The position numbers were made by a program, and so were the translations under genes. From positions 40,061,001 through 40,125,000 of the forward strand of contig NC_080573.1 of NCBI RefSeq assembly GCF_029962835.1: a stretch of DNA of 64,000 nucleotides, written 5' to 3'. A model generated the notes under the pieces. The model saw only the letters and a program-made list of their open reading frames with translations. It had not been told where the DNA came from and ran no database searches. The stretch comes from Magnolia sinica. Lineage: Eukaryota > Streptophyta > Magnoliopsida > Magnoliales > Magnoliaceae. Positions 23,916-35,189 of this stretch are shown here, piece after piece. Position 1 is the stretch's first letter. Each line of letters opens with the position of its first letter.

Positions 23916-25889
23916 TGCAAGTGTTATGGTCTCATGCTCCTTTGGTTGTCAAATTTTGTTGTGCCAAAACCTCTATCTGTGTCTTGTGTTTGTATGTTGA
24001 TATATATATCTATATATATATATATCAACATACAAACACAAGACACAGATAGAGGTTCAAGACACGACATCACAATGCTTCAAGTAAAGTATGGTGATCC
24101 ACTTCAAGAAATGTAAGGTTATGTATTTTGTCCTCTTCTGTAACCATCAATGTTCAGAGCTACAGCGATAAGAAGATTGTTTGTTCAAGACTCAAGTGCA
24201 TTTCAAGACTCAAGTGCAACTTAAGATGAAGTTTAATTTTAAGCTGTAGAAGATCTTAAGATCAAGTTACATCAAGTAGAGATCTCAAGCTTCATAAGGC
24301 TCAAAGGTCAACCATCATCTGAAAGAATGAAGTTTCAATGTTCATACTTCATGTCCCAAGTATGAATGACCTTAGATTGACCTTAGGGTAGGTCATTTTG
24401 TATACATAATTCAAACTGAATCTTTTTATATGAATTTGATCTGTTCTTCGACTAGTCCTAGCACTGGTTCGACTAGTCCAAGAAATTCCACGACCAGCCT
24501 AAGTTGTTGTAATTTTTTAAAATTTTTTGGTTATTCTACGACCAGTCCTGGAGACTGTTCGACCAGTCATAAGAATGGTTACGACTCGTCCTTCGACCAG
24601 TCCTAGATCTACGACTCGAACTACAACAACCAATCCTGGTTTCCTACGACCAGTCCTGGGTCAGATATGACCGGTCGTAGGTGGTCTAAGACCAGTCGTA
24701 GAAATTCTAAGACTAGTCGTAGAATGGTTTTTTTAAGATCGCGCTCAAATTTTCAAAATGTCGTTGGTTCTATGACCAGTCGAAGGGTTCCCAAGACCAG
24801 TCGTAGATGAGATTTTTGCATCTATAAATTGAACACGAATTTCAGAGATTGACAACTCAATTCAAGAAAATTCAACGCTCCACTATGAGATAAGTTTGTA
24901 TTCATTTTAAGCTACATTGTGCATATTTAATATTATCTTTTATTAGCTTTTCTTATTTGATTTTGTTCCTATATTCCAATCTTATTTGAAAAGAGGAATT
25001 GTTGTATTTTGTCTTCTTGGAATCAAAAATCAAATAGAGCTACGCCCAATTTGGTTTAATTTAAAATCAATTAGAACCTAGAACCATTTTAAAGTGAGTA
25101 TTGGACATTGAACTTCTATATTCGAACTTCTACTCCAATTGGTTCTAGCAGGCTGCTACAAAAGGAGAAATTCAGGTATTTTACATTTGTGTAAATCTTC
25201 TATTCTTTTTGGTTTTCTTTTGAGATTCGCCAGAAAAATCTCATTGTGTTGGTTATCTGAGGAGAGCCAGAAAACTCAGAAAGTGGGTTTTTCAATTGTG
25301 TAAGCCCAAGTTAAAAAGATACAATTGTGAAGGTTTTAGGTGAACCTGTGAAACCTATTTTGATAGTGAACGCTGATATCCCCTGTGTGAGGATATTAGG
25401 AGTGGAGTAGCTGTGTGGCTGTTGTTGAACAATTGATGTACACACAGGCCACACACAGGCGAGCCACTATAATTCTTTGTGTCTTGTGGTTTGAATGTTC
25501 ATTTAATTTCTATATCTTTTATCATTCAGATTTATGGGATGTATGTGTGGATGTGAATGTTGTAATATTTACATTTCAAGCATTCTAGGAATGTTGTAAT
25601 AGTTTGGAATTTATTTCTTATTATTTCCTTTATTTCCTTTCAGTTTAAGTTTTTGATATTCAATTTGTTCTAGTAAGGTTGTCCTGCCATAAACCCTTGG
25701 TTTTTATGGTGCAAGGTTGTCCTTAGAACAACATTAGTATCAATCTCTTTATTTGAGTTTGCTTTACATTCCATGTTATGATTTGTTTAAAGTGCTATCA
25801 TTCCTTTATTTAAATTCCGCTGTTAAAATTTTATTTGGCATAGTCCTATTCACCCCCCCCCCTCTAGGACATATAGCTAGGACATTTCA
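23916..25889 (+). repeat. Copia2 3' LTR (1974 bp), complete
   Basis: It starts TGCAAGTGTTATGG after the polypurine tract and ends GACATTTCA. It contains a 42-bp perfect inverted repeat near its start, the CGACCAGTC cluster (24437-24815), TATA (24823-24829) and a C-run just before the end. The next five bases are AATTC. Confidence 0.9.
23968..24057. repeat. Perfect 42-bp inverted repeat with 6-nt loop
   Basis: The left arm 23968-24009 begins AACCTCTATCTGTGTC; the right arm 24016-24057 is its exact reverse complement, with loop CTATAT. The inner part is AT-rich (TATATATAT). The Copia1 LTR lacks it: there GTGCCAAAG runs straight into unrelated sequence. It could form a hairpin in DNA or RNA. 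Confidence 0.95.
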
Positions 25890-26700
25890 AATTCCATGCA
25901 TTTCGCAGTCTATTCCCTTCACTTCACGGTCAATTCCATGCATTTCGCGGTGAATTCCCCTCACTTCACGGTCAATTCCATGCATTTCGTGGTCAATTTC
26001 GACAAATTCCCTTCACTTCATGGTCAATTCCATGCATTTCACGGTCAATTCCCTTCACTTCACGATCAATTCCATTCATTTCATGGAAAATTCCGGTGAA
26101 TTCCCTTCACTTCACGGTCAATTGCATGCATTTAATGATCAATTCCCTTCACTTCACGATCAATTCCATGCATTTCGCGGTCAATTCCCTTCACTTCACG
26201 GTCATTTGCATGCATTTAACAATCAATTCCGTTCACTTCACGATCAATTCCATGCATTTCATGGTTAATTCCGGCGAATTCCCTTCACTTCACGGTCAAT
26301 TCCAGCGAATTCCCTTCACTTCATAGTCAATTCCATGCATTTCGCAGTCAATTCCATTCACTTCACGATCAATTCCATGCATTTTGTGGTCAATTCCGGC
26401 AAATTCCCTTCACTTCACGATCAATTCGATGCATTTTGCAGTCAATTCCCTTCACTTCATGGTCAATTTCATGCATTTCATGGACAATTCTGGCGAATTC
26501 CCTTCACTTCACGGTCAATTCCATGCATTTCGCGGTTAGTTCCCTTCACTTCACGGTCAATTCCATGCATTTCATGGTCAATTCTGGCGAATTCCCTTCA
26601 CTTCACGTTCAATTCTATGCATTTCGCAGTCAATTCCCTTCACTTCACAGTCAATTCCATTCATTTCGTGGTCAATTCCCTTTAGTTCACAGTTAATTCC
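25890..26700 (-). repeat. Left 21-bp repeat array (Mutator-like element)
   Basis: About 38 monomers of 21 bp alternate between two types, AATTCCATGCATTTCGCGGTC and AATTCCCTTCACTTCACGGTC, giving a 42-bp composite unit. Some units carry an extra 10-11 bp (AATTCCGGCG). Because 21 is divisible by 3, long artificial ORFs appear; they are not genes. The array is inverted relative to 29451-30362. Its left part is cut off by the Copia2 insertion. Confidence 0.92.
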
Positions 26701-27244
26701 ATGCATTTCTATTTCTATTGTACTCTCATTCACCTGTTATGTGAAAATTTTGGATCAAGACAAACATTTTCATATGATCCAAGCCATATACAAAAAGAGC
26801 GGTGTGGATCAAATAAGGTCTGGTAATCAATATGGACAATATGGACAATAAGGAACCTTTTGATAGGGTCCACTTCTAACAACAAAGGACACATTAATTT
26901 TGATCAGATGACCATGACCATATTAGTCAGTGGCTTTGACAAGTGTTTGGAGGGTTAGTGTGATGGACCCCAAAACTACGTACAATATGTGTGGGGCCGT
27001 GATGTTTTATGTGATAGGGCCCCAAAACTACGTACAATAGGTGCGGGGCCCACCAAAACTATTCGAATTTAAATGATGTGGGCCCCACCACAATTATTCG
27101 AATTCAATAGCTGCGGGGCCCACCAAAACTATTCAAATTCAAATGATGTGGGCCCCACCACAATTATTCGAATTCAATAGCTGCGGGGCCCACCAAAACT
27201 ACGTACATTAGATGGGAGATCCACTAAACAGTTAAAAAAAATTC
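26701..27244. repeat. Spacer with 70-bp GGGGCCCACC tandem repeat
   Basis: From 26701 to 26945 I see no feature. At 27043, 27113 and 27183 the phrase GCGGGGCCCACCAAAACTA recurs at exact 70-bp spacing (about 2.3 copies), each unit also holding GTGGGCCCCACCAC and ATTCGAATTCAA. A related half-unit lies at about 26970-27040 (AAAACTACGTACAATA). Confidence 0.85.
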
Positions 27245-27421
27245 CTGGGTGGCACTACCACACTTCGAACGGCAATGTCGCCCGGATGTCCACCAGCCCG
27301 CAGCACTAGCGCCGGATTGGCAGCATTGTCGCCCAGAATCATTAAGAATCCGAGCGGCAGTGCCGCCAGCCGCTAGACATCCAGGTGGCATTGCCACCCG
27401 GGGTGTGGTAGTGCCACCTAG
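27245..27421. repeat. Imperfect hairpin, 46-bp arms
   Basis: Left arm 27245-27290 (CTGGGTGGCACTACCACAC...) pairs with 27376-27421 (...GTGTGGTAGTGCCACCTAG). The roughly ten mismatches are mostly transitions. The 85-nt interior is rich in GGCAGTGCCGCC-like phrases. It may be a MITE or a fold-back regulatory element ahead of the gene at 27765. Confidence 0.75.
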
Positions 27422-27429
27422 AACTTTTT

Positions 27430-27764
27430 TTGGGTGGGTCCCACTTATACTTGTATTTAAGATCCCTCACACGCCTAAACCCTCATCTTCCTCTTTCCTA
27501 AACCCTTTCTTCATTTCCCTTCCTAAAACCCTCTCCTTTTCTAAACCCTCTACCATCTTCTCATCTTCCAAACACCTCACTCTTCATCTTTTAAACACCT
27601 CTCTTCTTATTTACACAACCATCTTCTAATCTTCCAAACACCTCTCTCTTCATCTTCCAAACTTTATTTACACAACCATCTTACCATCTTCCAAACCCAT
27701 CATCCTCATAGGAATTATTGCATTCTTTTCCTCGATTGTTTCCATCCCCATGATTGTCTCTCTA
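27430..27764 (+). promoter_or_regulatory. TATA-like box and CT-rich leader of the convergent + gene
   Basis: GTATTTAAG at about 27454 is a plausible TATA box. It is followed by about 290 bp that are strongly pyrimidine-rich, with repeated CATCTTCCAAACACCTC and four telo-box-like (T)AAACCCT runs (27475-27550). Such leaders are common in plant 5' UTRs. The gene start ATG at 27765 follows. Confidence 0.45.
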
Positions 27765-28918
27765 ATGGGGAAGAAGAGAGTGGTTCAAGCAGGTCCATCG
27801 TCTCCGCAGACCGAAAGAAGGGCAAGGCGGGCCGGTGAGAATGAGGTGAGTCCATCATCACCACTTGTTTGAAGAAATATCAAGAGGACCTATGTTGATG
27901 TAATGAGATCTTCACCACCATGTCGTGAGAGGAGGACGAAGAGGGCTCACGATCAAAATTCTAGGCCATTGGATGTGGGTCGATATTACGATCAAGAAGT
28001 GGTCTTCGAAGTCACGGTGGGGGACCGACTATTTGTCGAAAACGATGTGTTAGATCGACTCTTACACGGCGGTTGGGGAGCTATTTTTGAAGGTAAGTCT
28101 CGAGCCAGTGAGCATGATGTAAGGTTTTTCTACTCTTGAATTGTTAATGCAAGTCTTAACCCACTCGGATTTGACATTTCATATGGAAACGTGATACGAC
28201 CCATCCGCATACAACACATCATGAACATACTTGGCATGTCGCTGGGAACGGTCCATATCCCTGTGAACACAAAGGACTTGAACACATCACAGCACAGGAG
28301 TGAGCTGAGCATGAGTTTGTGCGGCCACCTCATTAAGTGGAGGAGAGATAGTAGTTTCAGAAACACAAATGATTCCAATTTAAAGAATGTTGCACTACAT
28401 CTTCATACATAATTTATATCCAAGAGTGAGAAACAACACGAAGGTTTCTGTCTACCATGCAGAGAAAATGTACCAGATAAGGCATGGGGAGAATGTGTGT
28501 CTATCCTCCATTACCCTTTACCATATAGTGAAGGCCGCGAGGTTAAAAAGAGGTAAATTCTCTCTCATTTGGCCACCTGATTTGCAAGATAACCAGAGAT
28601 AATGGGTTTAGGTCATCCAGCGACCCCTCACATCTAGAAAGAGTAATAATCGAAGACACCTTAAATCGCATGCAATGTGGTCCTAAGCAAGAAATAAGGT
28701 GGTTGAAAGAAATTAGAGATGAGATAGCTGAAGAAGAAGAAGAAGAGGAAGTTGGTGACGAAGAGGATTAAGCTGAAGAAGAAGAAGAGGGTGATGATGT
28801 AGGTGAGGTGCCCGATGCACATCTAGGTTTAAATGAGCATTTAAGGGCGATCGATGCTAGTATATCCGAGCTTAAGAAGGATCAACACGACCTGAAGTGT
28901 AAGATATGGAGTATGTAG
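27765..28918 (+). pseudogene. ORF3-like protein gene within the Mutator-like element
   Basis: ATG 27765 gives MGKKRVVQAGPSSPQTERRA, a basic head. TGA stops at 27868 and 28137 and at least two frameshifts (near 28390 and after 28600) break the frame; the end is TAG 28916. The core aligns by eye with Copia ORF3: GWGAIFEG (versus GWNNLLLWGG), SLNPLGFDIS, then IFIHNLYPRVRNN and NVCLSSITLYHIV. An acidic run (EEEEEEEVGDEED, about 28725-28770) and a coil-like tail (AIDASISELKKDQHDLK) follow, so head, core, acid linker and coil occur in the same order. It is convergent with the MULE transposase. Function is unknown. Confidence 0.72.
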
Positions 28919-29450
28919 CGAACGATAAAGGTGGTGTTGTGTTGTGTAAAAAAGAAGGGAGCACCCCCTACCTTGCTGCACTTGATATCACAGTAGGGAG
29001 TTGTCATGGATATGGAATCCCTCACTTCGTATGTCTGCATGTATTAGCTAGCATCCTCATGATAGTCACTTTGTACGTCTGCATGTATTAGGTAGTATCC
29101 TTATGCATTTTACATGTTTCTTTACTACTTATGTACTGAATGTCTTGTCGAATGAAAGTGGCCTTATGGAAAAACTTTATGGGTTACATAAAATACATGA
29201 GTATTGTGTTCTTTGCAACTTATGTACTGAATGTCCTTATGATGACTTTATTTAACACAATGTGGGTGCACAATATGGAGTGAAAATCATCAATTCCATT
29301 CACCTGGATTTACACCATTGCAGATCGATCATGTCCCAGGACTTTCTCCAGCTGGAAAACCTTATCAAATAGTTAATGGGTTTTTATAGTTGAATGTGGA
29401 CCATTGACTAGAACATACATTTCCAGGACAATTCCCTTCACTCCCTTATT
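28919..29450. other. No gene seen
   Basis: AT-rich sequence. GAATGTCTTGTCGAATGAAAGTGGCCTTA near 29137 is echoed after the array (GAATGTCTTATTGACTAAAAGTGGCCTTA, about 30363), so the middle array may have expanded between, or carried along, this flank. Confidence 0.5.
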
Positions 29451-30362
29451 GAGAAGTGACTGAATTGACCGCGAAGTGAATGGAATTCATTGCGAAGTAA
29501 CAGGGAATTGACCGCAAAGTGAAGCGAATTGACCGCGAAATGCATGGAATTGACTGTGAAGTGAAGGGAATTGACCACACACTGCATGGAATTGACCATG
29601 AAATGCATGGAATTGACTGCAAAATGAATGGAATTGACCGTGAAGTGAAGGGAATTCACCGCAAAATGCATAGAATTGACCGTGAAGTGAAGGGAATTGA
29701 CTACAAAATGAATGGAATTGACCGTGAAGTGAATTCATCAGAATTCACCGCGAAATGCATGGAAATTACTATGAAGTGAAGGGAATTCATAGCATAGAAT
29801 TGACCGTGAAGTAAAGGGAATTCACAGTGAAATGCATGGAATTGACCGTGAAGTAAAGGGAATTCGCCGAAATTCACCACGAAATGCATGGAATTGACCG
29901 CGAAGTGAAGGAAATTCATTATGAAATGCATGCAATTGACCATGAAGTGAAGGGAATTAACCACGAAATGAATGTAATTGATAGTGAAGTGAAGGAAATT
30001 TGCCGGAATTGACCACGAGATGCATGGAATTGACCGTGAAGTGAAGAGAATTGACCGTGAAATGCATGCAATTGACCGTGAAGGGAATTCGCCAGAATTT
30101 GCCGCAAAATGAATGGAATTGACCATGAAGTGAAGGGAATTAACTACGAAATGCATGCAATTGACCGTGAAGTGAAGGGAATTGACCGCAAAATGCATGG
30201 AATTGACCATGAAGTGAAGGAAATTCACCGCGAAATGCATGAAATTGATCGTGAAGTGAAGGGAATTGACCGGTAAATGCATGCAATTGACCATGAAGCG
30301 AAGGGAATTGACTGCGAAATGCATGGAATTGACTGCGAAGTGAAGGAAATTCACTGCGAAAT
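29451..30362 (+). repeat. Middle 21-bp repeat array, inverted
   Basis: About 43 monomers of the same 21-bp family in the opposite orientation to the left array: GACCGCGAAATGCATGGAATT alternating with GACCGTGAAGTGAAGGGAATT. Several units carry the extra GCCGGAATT/GCCGAAATT insertion. It sits between the 3' ends of the two convergent genes (28918 and 30748). Confidence 0.92.
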
Positions 30363-30747
30363 GAATGTCTTATTGACTAAAAGTGGCCTTAGTGAAGAAC
30401 TTGAACTTGTGACATGAATTAGGTTATGCCGACAAGGATATCGGATAATAGTTCCAGATTTATCATAACTGATTTCATTGCAATCCTACTCACACCACCC
30501 AAATCTAATTTTCATAACTCGGATTATAAGCATAGTAGTAGCAGGTTCCTGAAATCCCTCTAGGATATGAATTTTCAGAAAGTATTTGGCTAATCATTAA
30601 TATTTATTCAAAGTTTGAATCATAATGGTAAGAAATTCATGATTTCAAAGAAAGCAACAAATGTATTTAATATATAACAGTCACAGTCGTATTACAAAAA
30701 TTGCATTACAAATTACATTATTCTATAGGTATTGAAAATTTACAACT
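30363..30747. other. 3' flank of the transposase gene, no gene seen
   Basis: AT-rich sequence with no ORF. It presumably holds the 3' untranslated region of the minus-strand transposase, whose stop codon is at 30748-30750. Confidence 0.45.
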
Positions 30748-32983
30748 CTAGTGATTGTGCCCTATGTGTTTACAACGTCCGCACTTTACTGTTTTTCGTT
30801 CCTCTCCACTGAAAAGGATCCGTGCCTTCTTCGGTTTTCCAGCTGACCTCCTCTATAGCGGGGGCTTGATACTCGCACAATACTCCTTGAATCTAGAAGA
30901 AATTTTCCATTGACTTTTGTCCCATACTGGGTACACAGAATCTTCATACGTGATCTGGTAATTCATCGCCATATACAACGGGGAGCAATACGAATAATGA
31001 GGAAGATTATAGTTTATACATGCTGAAAGAACATGAAACTAAGGGAATCCCTTTACTTCAAACTCGCAACATGTACATGAAAGCTCACTGAGCTTGACAG
31101 TATCATTGTAGTCTCCCACAACATAGTATTCATCCTGAGAAATTGCATGGCAATGAACATCTCGTGCCTTTGGTATGAGATCCTTTAATTGTTTCTCGGC
31201 CCATGGTGTCAACGATCTAACGAATAATGATGCTGATTCTCTTCTTTTATAGAACATCTCTTTAATTTTCATTTTGACCGTATCTATCAGCATAGTCACG
31301 GGATATTCTCGTGCTTCTTTAAATATAACATTAACATACTCAACTATGTTTGTAGTGACCAAATTGAATTTTTTCCTTGGAAGTACAAAGGTGCCTACTT
31401 TTCACGCCCTATTTCCCTTAGCCATGCATATACCGGGGGGTTGGCAAGTTCAATATCATGTATTAAAATTTTGACTCAATCCTCCTACAAGTCTATATAG
31501 CTTGCCAGTAGTAGATTTCTAACGAGTTGTCTTTGAACGTGTCCGCCAAGTTTCAGTATATATGGTAGGCGTAGTAGACATGGATTGCTGCTTGGAAGAC
31601 CTAGGAAACTTCTTTTATTAGACCTTTATACCGGTCTGATATAATCACAAGACCAAGTAGATCCCCTAACGAATAATTGAGGTAGGTAAGGAACCAGTTT
31701 CAACTGCTGTTGTTCTCTAATTAGCCGATACCAAAAGCAACTGAAAAGATATGATTGTCGCCATCCAAAGCTGTAGTAACAAACAGAACACCCTTGTACT
31801 TACCCTTTAGATGTATCCCGTCAATGGCCAAGACCCTTCGCAGAGATGTTTGAAAACTTCTGACGCATTGTCCAAGTGCAACAAAATAACTCTCGAACAT
31901 CGTCATTTGTGGATCCACAAGCAGGGTAGTCACTGTCCCCGAGTTCGCTATCCTCAACTCATGCAAGTACATCGGGAGTTCTTTGTAAGAGTCTTCATAA
32001 GACCCTGCAATTTCTTTAGCACGCCATGTCTTCTTATAACTAATAAGAATATTATACTTCTCTTGCATTATGAATGTAATGTCCTTCGGCCTTAATCCCA
32101 GGCGTTGCTCAATGCGATTGACAACCAGTTCACTGGCTAGCTTATTGCTTACTTGCCAATGATAGCTCTTCATCCATGACATTTCACATGTATTATGTAT
32201 GGACGTGTAAGTCTTAATCTTGAATATCCCCGCATCATTCACCCTGGATGCATGTACTCTCCATTCACATTTATCTTCCATACATGCCATGGTGAATTTC
32301 TTGGATGTGGAATACAGGACCTTGTATTGAAAGTTATTGTGAATTGCAAATTGGCTCAAAATATACTTACACCAGCTCTTGTCCTTAAACATTTGGCCAA
32401 TGGCTATATCAATCAGATCATCAAGTGGATATGAATAAAGTGACAGGTCTGCATTGGTGAAACCAGCATCCTCAAAAGGCACAATGGCAAAGCCAGTGGT
32501 GAAGTCCGATGTTTGAGCTTGCTCGGGCAATGGAATGTCGCTTCCACTTACATTTCTGGCATTAGATGTTGAGGGTAAATTTACTCTTGTAAATGAATGT
32601 GATGTCGTATATTCACTTCTGAGCTTCAAGTCAGCCGACGCCCTCACTTGTTAAGAAGTTTAATGTCTAAGCCGGCTCGGGTACTGGAGTATTGCTTAGA
32701 GGAACCTGTGAAGGTGATGTCATATATTCATATTTCAAGACATGTTCTTCACCCAAACTTCCTACTGCTGGGGTGTCATGTTCGAAACCACTATAAGCCA
32801 CTAGGTCTTCAAGCATTGCCTCATTAATGCTCTATATTGTTTCAATGAATAAAGGGATGTAGTGATCTGGATGCTTCAACTGTGCTACCAAGAACATTCT
32901 CACATCTTCGTTGTCTTTAATTACAGTCGAATAGACTAATTCATTTGTGCAAGGATACAATACTTTTAACCTAATATCATAAT
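30748..32983 (-). pseudogene. MULE transposase, main part (5' end at 38600-38770)
   Basis: It continues in frame from the segment at 38600-38770 once the solo LTR is ignored (RPEDY, then DIRLKVLYPCTNELV). Domains leftwards: rest of a PB1-like region (about 32980-32840); MuDR zinc region (FTMACMEDKCEWRVHASR, about 32290-32240); DDE domain with Asp in AIDGIHLKGKYKG (about 31830-31790) and a second in IISDRYKGLIKE (about 31650-31610); SWIM-like C-X-C (LSCTCCEFEVKGF, about 31080-31050); and a terminal basic plus zinc tail (GKPKKARIL, then VKCGRCKHIGHNH) ending at 30748. Stops near 32820, 32645 and 31610, with other lesions, make it dead. Confidence 0.9.
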
Positions 32984-34384
32984 TGTAAGACTCATATCCT
33001 AGTTTGTACTATTCTATAGGCTTCCGCGGTCCTCCAGGTCGAATTCCGGTGACCCGCGATCTGTTATAAGCATTTGCACGTGATCCTGAGTCGTGTCCCA
33101 TATATCAGAGTCAGCTCGACTTGAGACTTGTATCCTTGTGACCGCATCGACGCCGCGTATTACGCGCCGAGGCGATACCCAGGCCAAGAGATGTAGGCTT
33201 GCATTCTATTCGAGGAAAACACCACGCATTTGCATACCCAAGACAATCTTTCAAATCAATTACGTCACATCCCATCAATCAAGTACCACATCACCTCACA
33301 TGTCAAGTACAAACCCTATCCCCAAGCAACTCCAAAGTCAAAGCAACCCATACCCCTCTTACACAATCTACCCCCAAAGTCAACAAATCTCTCACCTCAC
33401 CCATCACTCACCTCACCCATCACTCCATCACCCATCCCTCTCTCTTCTTACAACCCTCTCTCTCTCATTTCTCAAACCCATCTCCCAAGCAACCAAGCTC
33501 TCATGGAGAAGCTCTAATGTGGCCCACTTTCTACCCTCTCATCTCCCATCTCAACCATCAAAACTTCATCATCTTCCATTGAAATCAAAGCCAAGGAGTT
33601 CAGCATTCCATCGGACCAAGAAGGAGGCCAATAGGTGGGTGATCCACCGTTGATTTTCTATTAGAAGGCCCACTTGTGATGAGACCCATTTTTTATGTAT
33701 GTATTGTGATCATGGAGGGCCCATAGTGGCTAGGTCCCTCCATCACCATCCAATTTCTCATTTTTTCTCTTTCTCTCTCTTTTCTTTTTGTATGGTAATG
33801 ATGATGATGAGGTGTGTGGCCCACCATGATGTTTACATCGAAGACATCTACCGGTGGACCCCATCCATGTAGGACACACCATGATGTTTGTATGTCATCC
33901 CAACCGTCCATCTAAGACGTGGCCCACCCCACATGTGTGGGTGGGGCCCTCCTTGATGTATTTATTGTAATCCACCCCGTACATTCACCCTAATCGGTGT
34001 GGCCCACCACGATTTATGTATTTTATCGATGTCGTCCATCTATTTTATCCAGGCCATCTAGCGGGCCTGGATGATGAGAAAACACAAATATTAGACTGAG
34101 AAAACACAAATATTAGACTGATCCAAAACAGGTCGGCCATGTGGGACCCACCTTGATGAGGTATATATCCACAGCATCCGTCCAATGTCCCTGGACGCTG
34201 GACGTACAGTGGAGACTGGACTGACGGTGGAGATGGCCAACAGTGAAGTGTGAACGGACAGTGGGGTGTAGCTAATAGTGAAGTGTTAACTGACAGTGGG
34301 GTATAGCTAACATTGAAGTGTGAACTGACGATGGAGTGTACCACCTAGCTAACCCTTTTCTTTTCTTTTAAATATAATATAATA

Positions 34385-34900
34385 AATATTATATATATAT
34401 ATATATTATACCATCAGGTGGGCAATGTCTATGTGGGACCCACCATGATGTTTGTGTTGTATCCATACCATCCAGCGTCCAAGGACACTGGACATCAGCC
34501 GTGTAGTGTGAGCAGATAGTGGGGCGTACTACCTAGGTTAAAAAATAATAATGGGAGGGTAGCCCATCACGTGGGACCCACCTCCTTTTTCTTTAAAAAG
34601 CTGCAACGTGCAGCAGCACTTCATCAGCAGGGTTCGTGGGACCCAATCACGTTGTCCATCCATTGGATGGGCCACACCGCATTGCATGTGATGGTGGGAC
34701 CCACCCCACGTGTGGGATACCCCCTTGATGTATGTCACTGTCCAGGCCGTCCAGGGCCTGGACGTTGATATATATATATATATATAATATTATATAATAT
34801 ATACATTATGGTGGGCCCTACGTGGGACCCACCTCTTCCTTTCTAGTGCAGCCAGCTGCATGTACAACAGCTATATAGCTGCTCCTTTGATGGTAGCAAG
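34385..34900 (+). promoter_or_regulatory. GTGGGACCCAC palindromes and TA runs in solo LTR 1
   Basis: GTGGGACCCAC(C) occurs near 34433, 34572, 34692 and 34822, with GTGGGACCCAAT at about 34637. The palindrome fits the class I TCP site consensus GTGGGNCC in both directions. TA dinucleotide runs lie at 34390-34408 and 34769-34786. Equivalent sites occur in solo LTR 2 (59481, 59754, 60479). Confidence 0.45.
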
Positions 34901-35189
34901 CCCACGGGACCCACATTGATGTATGTATTTTAGCTACACTGTCCACTGTTTGGACAATGAGGCTCACCATGATGCACACGTTGTATCCATACTGTCCAAA
35001 CATTTTAAGATATCATTTTATGTAATGAGTGTAAGGATAAGTCAGATCTAAAGTTCAAGTGGACCCCACCATTTAAATAATGGACCGTGACATCCACCGT
35101 TTAAACTCCTAAGGGCCACAGTAGTTTCCAATTAAGCTGATGTTTGTTTTAATTTCATTTATCTCTATGTTAACTTATAAATAGGTCGA

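Larger units (their letters stand above)
15133..25889 (+). mobile_element. Copia2: SIRE-like Copia element, near full length, 5' LTR cut by Gypsy
   Basis: Order: partial 5' LTR, PBS, gag, pol, spacer, ORF3, polypurine tracts, complete 3' LTR. The 5' LTR lacks roughly its first 170 bp because the Gypsy element is inserted there; the missing piece should lie left of the window. The right end (ATTTCA at 25889) is followed at once by the 21-bp repeat array, so Copia2 landed inside that array. It is closely related to Copia1 along pol, ORF3 and LTR. Confidence 0.9.

Noticed and set aside
25896..26696. Long ORFs rich in MHFAVNSLHFTVNS and AFHGQFPSLH
   Set aside because: They are translations of a 21-bp tandem repeat; the period is a multiple of three, so frames stay open by chance on either strand. 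The same holds for frames at 29438-30354.
25890..26700. CRISPR-like array
   Set aside because: There are no unique spacers between repeats, the units abut, and the DNA is a plant genome. It is a tandem satellite-like array.
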